A DNA stretch of 64,000 nucleotides from Solimonas terrae (GCF_011067135.1 NZ_JAAMOW010000007.1:124001-188000), one strand, 5' to 3'. Positions 43,857-53,701 are shown, counted from the first letter of the stretch. Notes: generated by a model not told the origin, from the sequence alone. Made by a program: numbers and translations.

Positions 43857-45863
43857 TCAGCGAAGCGGTGCTTCCCCGGCGAAGCGAATAAACCAGTCAA
43901 GCGCGCGTGAATCCACCATCGCATCGCGACTCGCGGCTTTTTCTAGCGGCCAACCCATGAGCACTTTGCGTACGGGCACTTCCATCTTCTTGCCGGTCAG
44001 TGTGTACGGAATCGTTTCTACTGCAAGAACGCGATCTGGGACGTGTCGGGGGCTGCAATCCTCGCGCAGCACCGTCGAGATGCGCGCGATGAGCGCGTTG
44101 TCCAGTGCAAAGCCAGTCCGAAGCTTGATGAAGAGTGGCATGAAGAATTTGCCACCCGGGAGTTCGCAACAGACGATCAGACTGTCTGCAATTTCCGGTA
44201 GTTGCTCAACGACGCGGTAGATCTCTGCGGTGCCAATTCGCACGCCGTGGCGATTCAAGGTGGAGTCAGACCGCCCATAGATGTAGCAGCCACCGGCTGA
44301 TGTGATTCTGATGAAGTCGCCATGCCGCCAAACGCCGGGAAATGCAGCGAAGTAGCTCTCGTGGTACCGGCGATCGTCGACGTCGTTCCAGAACCGAAGC
44401 GGCATCGATGGGAACGGGCTGGTAACGACGAGTTCACCCAGCTCATCAATAAGCTCCTGGCCCTCGTCGTCCCACGCGTGTACGTCCATCCCCAACATTC
44501 GCGTCTGGATCTCACCCGCATGAACTGGCAAGGTCGGTGATGCGCCTACAAAGCCACCGGCGATCTCCGTTCCACCGGATTGAGACGTAACCCAGAGATC
44601 TTCCTTTACGTGGCGATAGAACCACGCAAAGGTCTCTGGCGTGCTCGGCGCACCACTAATCAGCACCGCTTCAAGCGCGGAGAGATTAAATCGCTTTCCG
44701 GGGCTAAGCCCAGCCTTCTCCATAATCTGGACGAACGTCGGGCTCACCCCAAAGTTCGTCGCCCCCGTATCCGAAGCCAGCTTCCACAAGAAGTCGGCCT
44801 CCGGGTATACGGGCGAGCCGTCGTAAAGGACAACAGCCGAACCTTCCAACAAGGCCGCCAGGAGGATGTTCCACATGACCCAGCCGGTCGTGCTGTAGAA
44901 AAACATGACACTGTGCGATTTCAGATTCGCATGGAAATGCACCAACTTAAGGTGCTCCATGAGAACTCCGACATGGGAATGCACAATAGCCTTCGGTAGC
45001 CCTGTAGTGCCCGAGGAGAAAAGAACCCAAAGCGGGTGATCGAATGCAACACGCTCAAAACGAAACTCATCGCGGGAAATATCGGGATGAGACAAAAGCT
45101 CCGCCCAGCTTGTCGCCCCTTCGACGGCGGGCCCCTCCTTGGGATTGATGTATGGCAACCAGACGACCTTTGCCAACGTAGGAAGTGACTCAACGATTTC
45201 TCCCACATGCGCTCGCCGATCGAACTCCTTTCCGCCGAATCGATAGCCGTCAGCCGCAAAGAGGACTTTCGGTTCAATCTGTGAGAAGCGCTCGACCACA
45301 GTCTTTACGCCGAACTCGGGCGCCGCCGATGACCAGATAGCGCCGATTGCTGTCGCCGCCATCATCGCGATAGCGGTTTCAGGTACGTTTGGCATGTATG
45401 AGACGACACGATCACCGGGCAGGACACCCAGCGAACGCAGCTGCGTCGCCACAATGCGCACCTGTCGACCTAACTCACGCCAACTAATTCGTTCAAGCGC
45501 GCGAGTCTCGGTTGCGTGATAAAAGACCGTCCTGTCCCTGGCACCAACTTCGTGACGAAGAAGATGCTCAGCGTAGTTCACACGCGAGCCTTCAAACCAC
45601 TTCGCTCCTGGCATCCGGGCCCGGTCAACAACCCGCTCGTAGGGTGCGTCGGAGAAAACTGCAAAGTAATCCCACAATGCCGCCCAGAATTCATCCGGCG
45701 ACTCCACCGACCATCGCCACAGCTCGTGATAGTCAGTGAAGTTTTTCCCACGATTCTTGCGCAGCCATTCGAGATGCGCATTGACGTTAGACGCTGCAAC
45801 GTAAGACGGCGACGGCGTCCAGAGAAGCTCACCCTCGGCCACGCTCAACTTCGACTGAGTCAC
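43857..45863 (-). CDS. Acetoacetyl-CoA synthetase
   Basis: A 668-residue adenylate-forming ligase. The start GTG overlaps the stop of the upstream gene (GTGA). The AMP-binding motif is WVLFSSGTTGLPKAIVHSHVG; others are FFYSTTGWVMWNILL, VTSQSGGTEIAGGFVG and GVRIGTAEIYRVVEQLP. The N-terminal ACAS extension (FTDYHELWRWSVESPDEFWAALWDYF) and length fit acetoacetate-CoA ligases rather than acetyl-CoA synthetases. It would convert acetoacetate, or a similar 3-oxo acid, plus CoA and ATP to the CoA thioester. In this operon it could activate an acid released by the FAH-family hydrolase, such as acetoacetate. Confidence 0.87.
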   Translation of the reverse strand: MTQSKLSVAEGELLWTPSPSYVAASNVNAHLEWLRKNRGKNFTDYHELWRWSVESPDEFWAALWDYFAVFSDAPYERVVDRARMPGAKWFEGSRVNYAEHLLRHEVGARDRTVFYHATETRALERISWRELGRQVRIVATQLRSLGVLPGDRVVSYMPNVPETAIAMMAATAIGAIWSSAAPEFGVKTVVERFSQIEPKVLFAADGYRFGGKEFDRRAHVGEIVESLPTLAKVVWLPYINPKEGPAVEGATSWAELLSHPDISRDEFRFERVAFDHPLWVLFSSGTTGLPKAIVHSHVGVLMEHLKLVHFHANLKSHSVMFFYSTTGWVMWNILLAALLEGSAVVLYDGSPVYPEADFLWKLASDTGATNFGVSPTFVQIMEKAGLSPGKRFNLSALEAVLISGAPSTPETFAWFYRHVKEDLWVTSQSGGTEIAGGFVGASPTLPVHAGEIQTRMLGMDVHAWDDEGQELIDELGELVVTSPFPSMPLRFWNDVDDRRYHESYFAAFPGVWRHGDFIRITSAGGCYIYGRSDSTLNRHGVRIGTAEIYRVVEQLPEIADSLIVCCELPGGKFFMPLFIKLRTGFALDNALIARISTVLREDCSPRHVPDRVLAVETIPYTLTGKKMEVPVRKVLMGWPLEKAASRDAMVDSRALDWFIRFAGEAPLR

Positions 45864-46747
45864 GACGCCGCGACCACATCGAGTTTCTGGTCGCGCACCC
45901 CGTTTACCAGAACACCAACTCCCGTCACTTCAACCTCAACCTGATCGCCTGCCTTCAACAGAACGGGCGGATTCCGCAGCGCGCCAATGCCCGATGGCGA
46001 TCCGGTGACAATGACGTCACCCGGCTCGAGCCATGCAAATTCGCTGATAAAGCTGATCAGTTCCGCGAAGCTGAAAATCAGATCATCGAGGCCCATGGAC
46101 TGCATTTCCTGGCCATTGAGCCGGCAAGTCATGCGCATCGTACCAAGGTCAATTTCGTCCGGAGTCACGAGCGCCGGACCAAAACCACCACTGCGAAAAG
46201 CGTTCTTTCCCGCGGTAATCTGCGACGAACTGATCTGATAATACCGCGCGCTTGCGTCGTTGAAGCACGAGTACCCCGCCACGTGAAAAAGCGCATCCGA
46301 CGTGGCAATGTTGCGACCACGGCGACCAATGACCAACGCGATCTCCCCCTCGTAGTCGAAAGCCTTTTCGAGCGCCGGCTTCTCAAGGTCCTGCCCCGAT
46401 CCGACCAAGCTTGCGGTATTCCGCAGGAAGAGTATCGGCTTTGCCGGCTTCTCCTTAAGGTGCATGTGATGCTTGGCCTCGTCGTAATGCGAGTGCGTGT
46501 TCATACCGGCACACCAGACTGCGCCTGGATTGGGGATGACTGGTAGCAATTTCACGTCCGCGAGCTGCAGGTCAGGATCGCGTGTCGCGAGTACCTGTTG
46601 CGCCCAATCGATGCCTTTCGCGTCGCTCAGCAGACTCTTAATATCCGGATACGCGCCGTCCGCCTGACCTGAAAGGCAAACGATGGCGCCATTCTTCAAA
46701 GCGCCAAAGTGTTGGCGCTCTCCATGCCGGTAGCTCAGCAGCTTCAC
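45860..46747 (-). CDS. Fumarylacetoacetate-hydrolase-family protein
   Basis: A 295-residue FAH-superfamily enzyme starting at GTG 46747 with AAGGAG eight nt upstream. Metal-binding residues are visible in FDYEGEIALVIGRRGRN, and other marks are WCAGMNTHSHYDEAKHH, KPILFLRNTASLVG, MRMTCRLNGQEMQSMGLDDLIFS and PGDVIVTGSPSGIG. Family members hydrolyse C-C bonds of ring-cleavage products, hydrate or decarboxylate such acids. It is the middle gene of the monooxygenase-FAH-ligase operon, so it probably acts on the ring-opened product. The exact reaction is not determined. Confidence 0.88.
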   Translation of the reverse strand: MKLLSYRHGERQHFGALKNGAIVCLSGQADGAYPDIKSLLSDAKGIDWAQQVLATRDPDLQLADVKLLPVIPNPGAVWCAGMNTHSHYDEAKHHMHLKEKPAKPILFLRNTASLVGSGQDLEKPALEKAFDYEGEIALVIGRRGRNIATSDALFHVAGYSCFNDASARYYQISSSQITAGKNAFRSGGFGPALVTPDEIDLGTMRMTCRLNGQEMQSMGLDDLIFSFAELISFISEFAWLEPGDVIVTGSPSGIGALRNPPVLLKAGDQVEVEVTGVGVLVNGVRDQKLDVVAAS

Positions 46748-46786
46748 GTCAGTCTCCTTTCTCTGTTTTAAAGATGATGCAAAGCG

Positions 46787-48394
46787 TCAGGCTGCGGGAC
46801 CAAGCGCACTCTGCGATTGAGCATGTGTTTGCGTTAAAAGATCGAGCGCCTCGCGAACGATGTCGTCGACACGCTCGATAGGGCCGTCATGCAAGATCGT
46901 CTGGTCCGGCCGGATCACGGCGCACCAGCCGCCGCGAACATTGGACGAAAGCGGGTTATCGGAGATGATTCGAAGCGCACCCCCTCCAGCGCGAGAGGGA
47001 GTCTTTGACTGAAGGTCGACAACGTTGCCGCCAATGGCAGTCCAGGCTGCACGTGTCTCGGGGCTGATTCTGGTCGACACGTCGACATCGAACGTAACCA
47101 AGCTAAAAGATAGGCCCAACACGGCGTCACTCTGAACCACCTTTCCGTCGGCATCAACGACGGAGAACTGCGGCAGCATCGCGCCCTTCTTGAGCCCCTT
47201 TGAGCCGGTGACAAAAAGACCGCTCGGGAATTCCGGCCGAGGCTTGGGACCAAACTCTTCTAGAAAGCGTCGGACGGGAGGAATTATTCGCAAAAGCCGC
47301 ATCGATCCGTGGATGATGATGGCCTTGAGCGGGCTGCGCGGCATGACGAGCTGGCCCATCTTTTTTGCCAAGCCGATCATTTTGACCGCATGAGGACGAC
47401 GCTCTTCGTCGTAGCTGTCCAAGATGATCGAACTTGCCGACCCACGTACTACCCAAGTGAGCTTCCATGTTAGGTTGAGCGCATCGCGCATACCGCTTAC
47501 CAGCCCCTGCCCGACGAAGGGAGGCGTGATGTGCGCGGCATCGCCCGCAAGGAAGACGCGGCCCTTGCTGTAACGCTCGCATGAGCGAGCATGGAAGCGG
47601 TAGACCGCCTTACGCTCGATGGTAAGTTTGTCTGGATCCGCCCAGGGCGTGAGCAGTCGCTTGATGGACTCGTCTTTCTCCATCTCTTCGCGCGACTCCC
47701 CCGGTGCGAGCATGAACTCCCATCGCGTGCGCCCGCCGGGCGCTACCATGTGCGGCGTCGGCCGCCGTGGATTGCAGATGAATTCGACATGGTCGATATT
47801 GTTCTTGACACCCAGCGCATCGACGATGAGCCAGTCCTCGCTGTAGCTTTCGCCTTGGAACTCCTGGCCGATCAGGCGCCGCACGTGCGAGTTCGCACCA
47901 TCAGCCCCGACGACGAACCGCGCTCGTACTTCATGCTTTCGCCCATCGTCGCCCTTCAAGGTTGCGCGGACACTCGATCCGTCATCGACCATGTCGAGTA
48001 GTTCTACTCCGCAGCGTATCGTCAGGCAGCCATAGCTCTCGGCGCTTTCCCTCAGAGCACGCTCGAGATCCGGCTGAAAAAAGGTGACCAGCTTGGGGTG
48101 GCCGTCGATCTTTCCGCTGGTGTTGATCGTGCCGAAGTGCCCCCAATATGGGCTGCGCATTTTCACGAACGGAATGACGACCTTGTCAAAGGCATCCGTC
48201 GAGACACCCGCCATCTCGACGATTCGCAAGGCTTCGTTGTCGAGCGCGATTGCCCGGGGCGCTCGCAGGACACTTTGCGCCTTGTCGACAATCATCGCTC
48301 GAATGCCGTACCGCCCGAGAAAGCACGCCACCATTGCTCCGACCGGACCATAGCCGACCACCAGCACATCCACATCTGTCGGATTTGTGTCCAT
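46787..48394 (-). CDS. FAD-dependent aromatic monooxygenase (MhpA-like)
   Basis: A 535-residue flavoprotein hydroxylase of the phenol hydroxylase / 3-(3-hydroxyphenyl)propionate hydroxylase group. The FAD-binding motif is VDVLVVGYGPVGAMVACFLGRYGIRAMIVDK; the DG motif lies in FVVGADGANSHVRRLIG; the second FAD motif is GRVFLAGDAAHITPPFVGQGLVSGMRDALNLTWKL. The C-terminal thioredoxin-like domain is present. ATG 48394 is preferred over TTG 48397. It should ortho-hydroxylate a phenolic ring to give a catechol-like substrate for the dioxygenase. The promoter overlaps an operator-like motif and is divergent from the TetR gene. Confidence 0.88.
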   Translation of the reverse strand: MDTNPTDVDVLVVGYGPVGAMVACFLGRYGIRAMIVDKAQSVLRAPRAIALDNEALRIVEMAGVSTDAFDKVVIPFVKMRSPYWGHFGTINTSGKIDGHPKLVTFFQPDLERALRESAESYGCLTIRCGVELLDMVDDGSSVRATLKGDDGRKHEVRARFVVGADGANSHVRRLIGQEFQGESYSEDWLIVDALGVKNNIDHVEFICNPRRPTPHMVAPGGRTRWEFMLAPGESREEMEKDESIKRLLTPWADPDKLTIERKAVYRFHARSCERYSKGRVFLAGDAAHITPPFVGQGLVSGMRDALNLTWKLTWVVRGSASSIILDSYDEERRPHAVKMIGLAKKMGQLVMPRSPLKAIIIHGSMRLLRIIPPVRRFLEEFGPKPRPEFPSGLFVTGSKGLKKGAMLPQFSVVDADGKVVQSDAVLGLSFSLVTFDVDVSTRISPETRAAWTAIGGNVVDLQSKTPSRAGGGALRIISDNPLSSNVRGGWCAVIRPDQTILHDGPIERVDDIVREALDLLTQTHAQSQSALGPAA

Positions 48395-48483
48395 CAAGAT
48401 TTCCCAGAACGAGAAGGCAAAAAGCTCGGCGCCCCCCCGTCGGAACGCACAGGCCCGCAGCCGAATGAAGCACTGTTACTGAG

Positions 48484-48512
48484 ACATTATCCAGTTATGA
48501 TAATTTTGTCAA
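48484..48512 (-). promoter_or_regulatory. Promoter of the monooxygenase operon with operator-like motif, copy 2
   Basis: On the minus strand, TTGACA (48507-48512), a 17-nt spacer and TAATGT (48484-48489) form a sigma-70-type promoter about 90 nt before the monooxygenase ATG. The operator-like motif TGATAATTTTGTCAA (48498-48512, plus-strand reading) covers the -35 box and part of the spacer. A repressor here would block RNA polymerase. The TetR gene starts 46 nt to the right, so it may control itself from the same site. Confidence 0.65.
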
Positions 48513-48557
48513 TTTAGATGCCATGATCTACAATGGAAAACGTCCTGCAAGTGATCA

Positions 48558-49352
48558 ATGAAGATGCCGACAACGAGCGCCAAGCCAAAGAAGGGAGGCG
48601 GCCACCGCCCCACATCCGCAGCAACGAAAAGCGCACGCCACGCGGCGCCCGGCTCTGCGGCGGAGATCGACTCGGAAATCGAGGCTGGCAAGGAGACGCG
48701 CGGCGCCCGGCGCAAGCGGGAAACCCGCCAGCGCCTCGTAGAAGCCGCATTTCGCCTCATGGCAGAACGCGGTTTGGACGCCGTGGCCATTAATGAGATC
48801 ACGGAGGCCGCCGATGTCGGTTTCGGCACCTTCTACAATCACTTTGAGTCTCGCGATCAGATCTACGCCGTGCTAATGGACACGGTATTCGAGAACTTCG
48901 GCGATGCACTTGATCAGATGCTGAACGACGTCAAAGATCCAGCCGAAGTCATCTCGATTGCCATTCGCCACACACTGATGCGCGCCCGACGCGAGCCGCT
49001 GTGGGGGAAGTTTCTTATGCGCGAGGGACTATCGTCCCGAATTCTTTCCCGGGGACTCGGCGTTCGCCTGATGCGCGATATACAAGCGGGCGTCGCCAGT
49101 GGGAGATTCAACGTACCCGATCCGATTATGAGCTTCATTGCAATCGCTGGCGGTGTACTCGCAACCATTTCCGCGGAACTACAGCTCGACAGCGACGCCA
49201 ACTCTTCGCTCAATCAATACGGCCTCAGCAAGCAGGACATCCCAGAGCGCGCCGCTACAGTATTTCTGCATAGCCTTGGTCTGACTTTTGCGCAGGCTCG
49301 AAATGTCGCCCAGCGGCCCCTCCCCATCATTGAACGCGGGCGGACGATTTAG
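48558..49352 (+). CDS. TetR-family regulator
   Basis: A 264-residue regulator. An N-terminal tail of about 50 residues, rich in Lys, Ser and Arg, precedes a TetR HTH domain: RRKRETRQRLVEAAFRLMAERGLDAVAINEITEAADVGFGTFYNHFESRDQIYAVLMD. The C-terminal ligand-binding domain has no assigned family. It is divergent from the monooxygenase operon, the usual place for a local repressor. The palindrome-like motif in the shared promoter and its three other copies in the cluster are candidate operators. The inducer is unknown but is probably a pathway compound. Confidence 0.87.
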   Translation: MKMPTTSAKPKKGGGHRPTSAATKSARHAAPGSAAEIDSEIEAGKETRGARRKRETRQRLVEAAFRLMAERGLDAVAINEITEAADVGFGTFYNHFESRDQIYAVLMDTVFENFGDALDQMLNDVKDPAEVISIAIRHTLMRARREPLWGKFLMREGLSSRILSRGLGVRLMRDIQAGVASGRFNVPDPIMSFIAIAGGVLATISAELQLDSDANSSLNQYGLSKQDIPERAATVFLHSLGLTFAQARNVAQRPLPIIERGRTI

Positions 49353-49370
49353 ACAATGCGGATGAGCGAG

Positions 49371-49414
49371 CCATCGGCGTGACCATCATTCAAAAAATGA
49401 CGTCACTCCGATGG
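49371..49414. terminator. Hairpin between convergent TetR and TonB-receptor genes
   Basis: CCATCGGCGTGAC (49371-49383) pairs with GTCACTCCGATGG (49402-49414) with one mismatch and an 18-nt loop. It lies between stops at 49352 (plus) and 49426 (minus), so it could end transcription from both sides. There is no clear T-tract. Confidence 0.5.
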
Positions 49415-49425
49415 CTGGCTCGTTG

Positions 49426-52005
49426 TCAAAACTGGATACCAAGCTTGATCCCGTAGGTCCGCGGCTCGCTGTACGCAACCGAATCAATGTTGTTCTGGCT
49501 GTTGGCAGTCTGCAGACTACGGGTGTTTTCGATATTCCGGACATAGGCGGAGATCGACCAAAGATAGGCGCCAGCGCCCGGCATCAGTGACAGCGACGCT
49601 TGGCTCCGCCAAGCGGAGTCCTGATGTTCAAAGTCCAAGTATTCAAAGCCAACGAAGTAGCCAGTTCGATACTGCGTCTCCGCGCTGATAACCGCGATAT
49701 AACCGCCAATCGGAATCGTCTGCGATGCCGACAGATTGACCGTCCATTTTGGTGAATTAAAGCCCGGAAGTCCATCGCAGTTCACGTGGTAGGCCTTTCC
49801 GTCCTGGTTATTGGTAGACGGGCACCCAAGTCGCGGCGGCGGTGAATTGTCGGTCGTAAGAATGGGAACGACATCCACGATAGGCGAGTCATACTCAAAA
49901 TCCTTGTAAACGGAATCGACATATTGCACTGTCGTACCGATGTGCATCCCTCGCCAGAGGAGCGCCTTACCGTCCACCTCTAACCCTCGAATGCGCGATG
50001 TTCCGATGTTCTGAATGATGAGCCCGAGATTGCCGTTCGCGTCTGCTCCGAGGTGGCTGAACTGCTGGCCCTTATACTCCCAGTCAAATGCTTCAAGATT
50101 GAGCTGGGCCTTGCCGCCGAAAAATCGATTCTTGATGCCCACGGTATATGCCAGGATATTCTCCGGTTTATAGGTTTCGTGGCCGGCGGCGAGAGATATT
50201 CCACCTGATCGAAAGCCGCTTTCAGCACTGACGTAGAAAAGAGAGTCTTTTGCTAGGTCATATTCGAGGGCGGCGCGATATGTTGCCTTGCCCTTACTGA
50301 GCTTGGCCTGCTCCTCGGTAAATTGCCTGATCACAATCTCGGCCCCTGGGATTTGCACCGTCGGAAGACCTCCACGCGCCGGAACGGCGAAGGGCTGCTC
50401 TTCTGGCGTTCGTACAAACTCAAAAAGCTGACCGGCAGGGCAGCTGTCGATACCCACAAGCTTTAGGGTGCATACCATCGCGAGCCCGTCCGTCGCTCCC
50501 GAGAAGTTCTTGTCGTCTTTGGTGTATCGAAGGCCACCCACGAGGCGCATGGCATCGGTAACGTGCATCCTCAGCTGAGCAAACGCCGCACCGGATGTCG
50601 TTTCGCTCTCATAGTATTGGCGCGCGTAAACGGCGGATTGATTGACTGCACCATCCGAATCGACGACCTCGTGGTAATAGAAAAGCCCTGCCGTGTAGTC
50701 GAAGATCCCAACGTCTTCAGCCGCGAGGCGCGCCTCGACGCTCTCCTGTTTTCCCGTATCGACCGAGCCAAGCGTAAACGACTCGCCGACTACGACATCC
50801 GACTTGTAGTAACGATAGGCTGGAATTAGCGTTAGGGTCCCAATTGCGGTCGTCCAAGTCGCCTCAGCGTTCACCCCGTAGTAGTCGTTGTCGCTGTACG
50901 GATATGGGCTCAGCGGATCGAAATTCCGTCCTGCTTGCGACAAGAAAATGTTCGTTCGGAAAGCTTGCGAGGCGTTCGAAAAAAGACCTTCGCTCGGTGA
51001 AAAGCCAGAAGGGGTGTAATCGTATTGCCCGGTCTGATTGTTGTACTGCGCACTACCGACATAAGTATTGCTGCCACCCACCCCGCCAATATGCGAATAA
51101 TCTCCTGCGAGGCGAACGGTTAGGTCATCTGACAATTCGGACTTTCCCTGCAAGCGGATGGACTTGATGTCCTTGTCGGCGGTCCCATCGTTGTTAAATC
51201 CGCTGTTCCTAGTCATCAGCATCGACAGACGCACGGCGCTTGAGTCGCCGACGGGCGCGTTAATTGCTCCTTCTACGTTGTAAAAATCATAGTTTCCGTA
51301 ACCAGCATTCAGGAATCCCGACGATTCGCCAATATGTGGCTGTTCGGGCAGAACATTCAGAGCACCGCCGGTTGCGTTTCGACCATAGAGCGTTCCTTGC
51401 GGGCCTTTTAGCAGTTCGATGCGTTGAAGGTCGTAGAACATGCCAACCGTGGACGTCGATCGACCGATATAGATCCCGTCATAGTTAAACGCGACGGCGG
51501 GATCCGTATATCCGAGTTGGGAAAAGGTCCCAACACCCCTCACAAAGTTGCTAATTCCATTACTGACGAGTGCAGGCACCTTTTCAGTCAACCGTGCGAC
51601 ATCAACGATTCCCGCGTTTTGAAGATCGCTTCCGTCAACAACATCAAGTGGCACAGCTGCCTTCTGCGCGTTTTCGATGCGATGCTGCGCCGTGACGATG
51701 ACCTCCGCAAGCTGATCAGTCGGCCGTTCATCGCCTTGACCAACCGGCATCTGAGGAGTGGGTTCGGCAACCGGGATGGTGTCAAGCTCACCTGCGGATC
51801 CCGCCAAATCTTCTGCCGATGAACCGGATGAGCCCTCGGCGTTCTCTGTTCCGTCGCCATCTGCCGCAGGCGTGGGCGCTCCGCTGTCACCTGTACCTTT
51901 TACAAGCTCGCTAGGAGAGCCTAGCCCGGGGCTTTGCGACCACCCTGTATTAGGACCTGCCAGAAGCGCCAAAGACAAAAACATTGCAGCCGTTTTGCGG
52001 CACAT
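49426..52005 (-). CDS. TonB-dependent outer-membrane receptor
   Basis: An 859-residue receptor. It has a signal peptide (MCRKTAAMFLSLALLAGPNTGWSQ), an unusual 70-residue linker rich in Gly, Ser, Asp and Glu, and a TonB box-like EVIVTAQ (about 105). The plug follows (VARLTEKVPALVSNG, GRSTSTVGMFYDLQRIELLKGPQGTLYGRNATGGALNV) and then a 22-strand-type barrel ending with aromatic LGIQF. The ATG has GGAGGAG upstream. It should import a substrate across the outer membrane, probably the glycoside or aglycone. It is divergent from amidohydrolase 1, with an operator-like motif between them. Confidence 0.93.
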   Translation of the reverse strand: MCRKTAAMFLSLALLAGPNTGWSQSPGLGSPSELVKGTGDSGAPTPAADGDGTENAEGSSGSSAEDLAGSAGELDTIPVAEPTPQMPVGQGDERPTDQLAEVIVTAQHRIENAQKAAVPLDVVDGSDLQNAGIVDVARLTEKVPALVSNGISNFVRGVGTFSQLGYTDPAVAFNYDGIYIGRSTSTVGMFYDLQRIELLKGPQGTLYGRNATGGALNVLPEQPHIGESSGFLNAGYGNYDFYNVEGAINAPVGDSSAVRLSMLMTRNSGFNNDGTADKDIKSIRLQGKSELSDDLTVRLAGDYSHIGGVGGSNTYVGSAQYNNQTGQYDYTPSGFSPSEGLFSNASQAFRTNIFLSQAGRNFDPLSPYPYSDNDYYGVNAEATWTTAIGTLTLIPAYRYYKSDVVVGESFTLGSVDTGKQESVEARLAAEDVGIFDYTAGLFYYHEVVDSDGAVNQSAVYARQYYESETTSGAAFAQLRMHVTDAMRLVGGLRYTKDDKNFSGATDGLAMVCTLKLVGIDSCPAGQLFEFVRTPEEQPFAVPARGGLPTVQIPGAEIVIRQFTEEQAKLSKGKATYRAALEYDLAKDSLFYVSAESGFRSGGISLAAGHETYKPENILAYTVGIKNRFFGGKAQLNLEAFDWEYKGQQFSHLGADANGNLGLIIQNIGTSRIRGLEVDGKALLWRGMHIGTTVQYVDSVYKDFEYDSPIVDVVPILTTDNSPPPRLGCPSTNNQDGKAYHVNCDGLPGFNSPKWTVNLSASQTIPIGGYIAVISAETQYRTGYFVGFEYLDFEHQDSAWRSQASLSLMPGAGAYLWSISAYVRNIENTRSLQTANSQNNIDSVAYSEPRTYGIKLGIQF

Positions 52006-52048
52006 GCCCCACTCCTCCGTGTAGTTATATTGATATCCTGCCCACTAC

Positions 52049-52063
52049 TGATAATCTTGTCAA
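52049..52063. promoter_or_regulatory. Operator-like motif, copy 3
   Basis: TGATAATCTTGTCAA lies in the 142-nt gap between the TonB-dependent receptor (minus, start 52005) and amidohydrolase 1 (plus, start 52148). On the minus strand it contains TTGACA, which could be a -35 box; the -10 box is not clear. It differs from copy 2 at only one position in 15. Confidence 0.6.
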
Positions 52064-52147
52064 TTACGAGTAATTCATCCATCATTGCGGCCGCGCGGCG
52101 ACCGCTCAGGTGGCCGCACTCGCCGATATTGCGTAGTCAGGAGAGCC

Positions 52148-53701
52148 ATGCGAGACGTCCAACATACAAATGAGCGCTCAATGGTTAGCACGCAGTGGGC
52201 TGCTGCAGCCTTTGCCATCGCTACGATCACGGGCTGCATCAATAGCGGCGGAACTTTTTTGAAGGACGAATCACCGTCGACTGCGCGACAGCGGAACGTG
52301 GTCGTCCTAGATGGGGCAACGGTCGTCGACGTGCGCAGCGGAGACCTCACTCCAGGAGTTCGCCTGGTTCTGAAGGGCGGCAAGATCGCAGCAATCGGTC
52401 CTACGTGGTCGGTACCAATTCCAGATTCAGCGCAGGTCGTTGATGCGCATGGTCAATATGTCGTTCCGGGCTTCCTCGACATGCACGTTCATGTCCTGGA
52501 GCAAGGACACCTCTGGGAAAGCTTGTCACTCATGCTCGCGAGTGGGGTGACTGGCTTTCGCCAAATGAGCGGATCGCTGGTGCTCCTCCAGCAGCGCCGT
52601 GAGGGAACGTTGCCCATTCGACCGGAGCAGCCCGAGCTTGTCGCTATGCCAGGCGCTTTTCTGACGCCTTGGATTGCACCTGACAAGAAGACGGCGGTAA
52701 CAGTAGTGGACGAGCAGGCAGCTGCGGGCGCCGACTTCATCAAGATTGGCCTCGTCACTCCCGTGGTACTGACCGCTGTTTTAGATGAAGCCCATCGCGT
52801 CGGCATCCCGGCGCTGGGCCACGTTCCGCCCGATGTCAATGCGCTTGATGCCGCGAAGGCAGGCATGCGCTCGATAGAACACCTTGGGCCGGGAGATAAC
52901 GTCCTGATGAACTGCGCGACCGACGACGGACTAAAGAGGGTGCCTATCAAGCTGCCTCCGATGCTGAAGCTGCTGCCCAAGATCCCATTCGCCGAAGGGA
53001 TCGTCACGCACTTCCTCCGTCCGCTCCTGGTGAATCCCGTATTGGCTGATTCCCCGCGCGACTTCGATCAAATGCGCCGCATCGTTATGTCGTACAGCGA
53101 TAAAAAGTGCAGAGAGGTGGCAGCACAGTTCGCCGAATACGGCGAGTGGCAAGTGCCTACTCTTATCAAACTCCGAAGCTCATATATCGCCGAGGACCCC
53201 GCGTATCGAGCCGATCCGGCTCTGCGTTACGTCGACTCTGACTCGCTGAAATTGTGGCGCGCCGTCACTCAGAAATTCATCGACAAAATCAGCCTTGATG
53301 ACAAGCAGACCTTGAAGCAGATATATGATCTTGATCTAAAGCTTGTAAAAGCACTTGACGATGCCGGCGTCAAGATGATGACCGGCACCGACTCAGGCCC
53401 AGGGTGGGTAGGTTCCGGCTTGCATAAGGAGTTCGATGAACTCGAAAAGGCTGGCCTGACGCCGCTGCGCGTCTTGCAAATGACGACGCTCAGAGGCGCG
53501 GAGTTTCTCGGACGCACAGCGACCATGGGAACCGTCGAAGCAGGAAAAAACGCGGACCTTGTCCTACTGGATGGCAATCCGCTCGAAAGCGTACAGAACC
53601 TCCATCGCGTCTACGCAGTGGTCCGCAACGGCTACTACTACTCCAGACAAGATCTGGATGCTCTGATGTCCAGCGTTGCTGCCAGCGTCGAAAGCCGATG
53701 A
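52148..53701 (+). CDS. Exported amidohydrolase 1
   Basis: A 517-residue metal-dependent hydrolase. ATG 52148 has AGGAG upstream; the N-terminus, with SMVSTQWAAAAFAIATITGC (lipobox ITGC), indicates a lipoprotein. The amidohydrolase fold shows metal ligands in FLDMHVHVLE, Lys in GADFIKIGL, His in GHVPPD and in SIEHLGPG, and Asp in MTGTDSGPG. The end TVEAGKNADLVLLDGNPLESVQNLHRVYAVVRNGYYY is typical of imidazolonepropionase-like members. The second copy at 59242 is a paralogue. Bond cleaved unknown: this family splits amides, lactones, esters and decarboxylates. Confidence 0.86.
   Translation: MRDVQHTNERSMVSTQWAAAAFAIATITGCINSGGTFLKDESPSTARQRNVVVLDGATVVDVRSGDLTPGVRLVLKGGKIAAIGPTWSVPIPDSAQVVDAHGQYVVPGFLDMHVHVLEQGHLWESLSLMLASGVTGFRQMSGSLVLLQQRREGTLPIRPEQPELVAMPGAFLTPWIAPDKKTAVTVVDEQAAAGADFIKIGLVTPVVLTAVLDEAHRVGIPALGHVPPDVNALDAAKAGMRSIEHLGPGDNVLMNCATDDGLKRVPIKLPPMLKLLPKIPFAEGIVTHFLRPLLVNPVLADSPRDFDQMRRIVMSYSDKKCREVAAQFAEYGEWQVPTLIKLRSSYIAEDPAYRADPALRYVDSDSLKLWRAVTQKFIDKISLDDKQTLKQIYDLDLKLVKALDDAGVKMMTGTDSGPGWVGSGLHKEFDELEKAGLTPLRVLQMTTLRGAEFLGRTATMGTVEAGKNADLVLLDGNPLESVQNLHRVYAVVRNGYYYSRQDLDALMSSVAASVESR

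Noticed and set aside
52021-52063. Full sigma-70 promoter at operator copy 3
   Set aside because: TTGACA is present on the minus strand, but no good -10 box lies 16-18 nt downstream, so only the motif itself is claimed.
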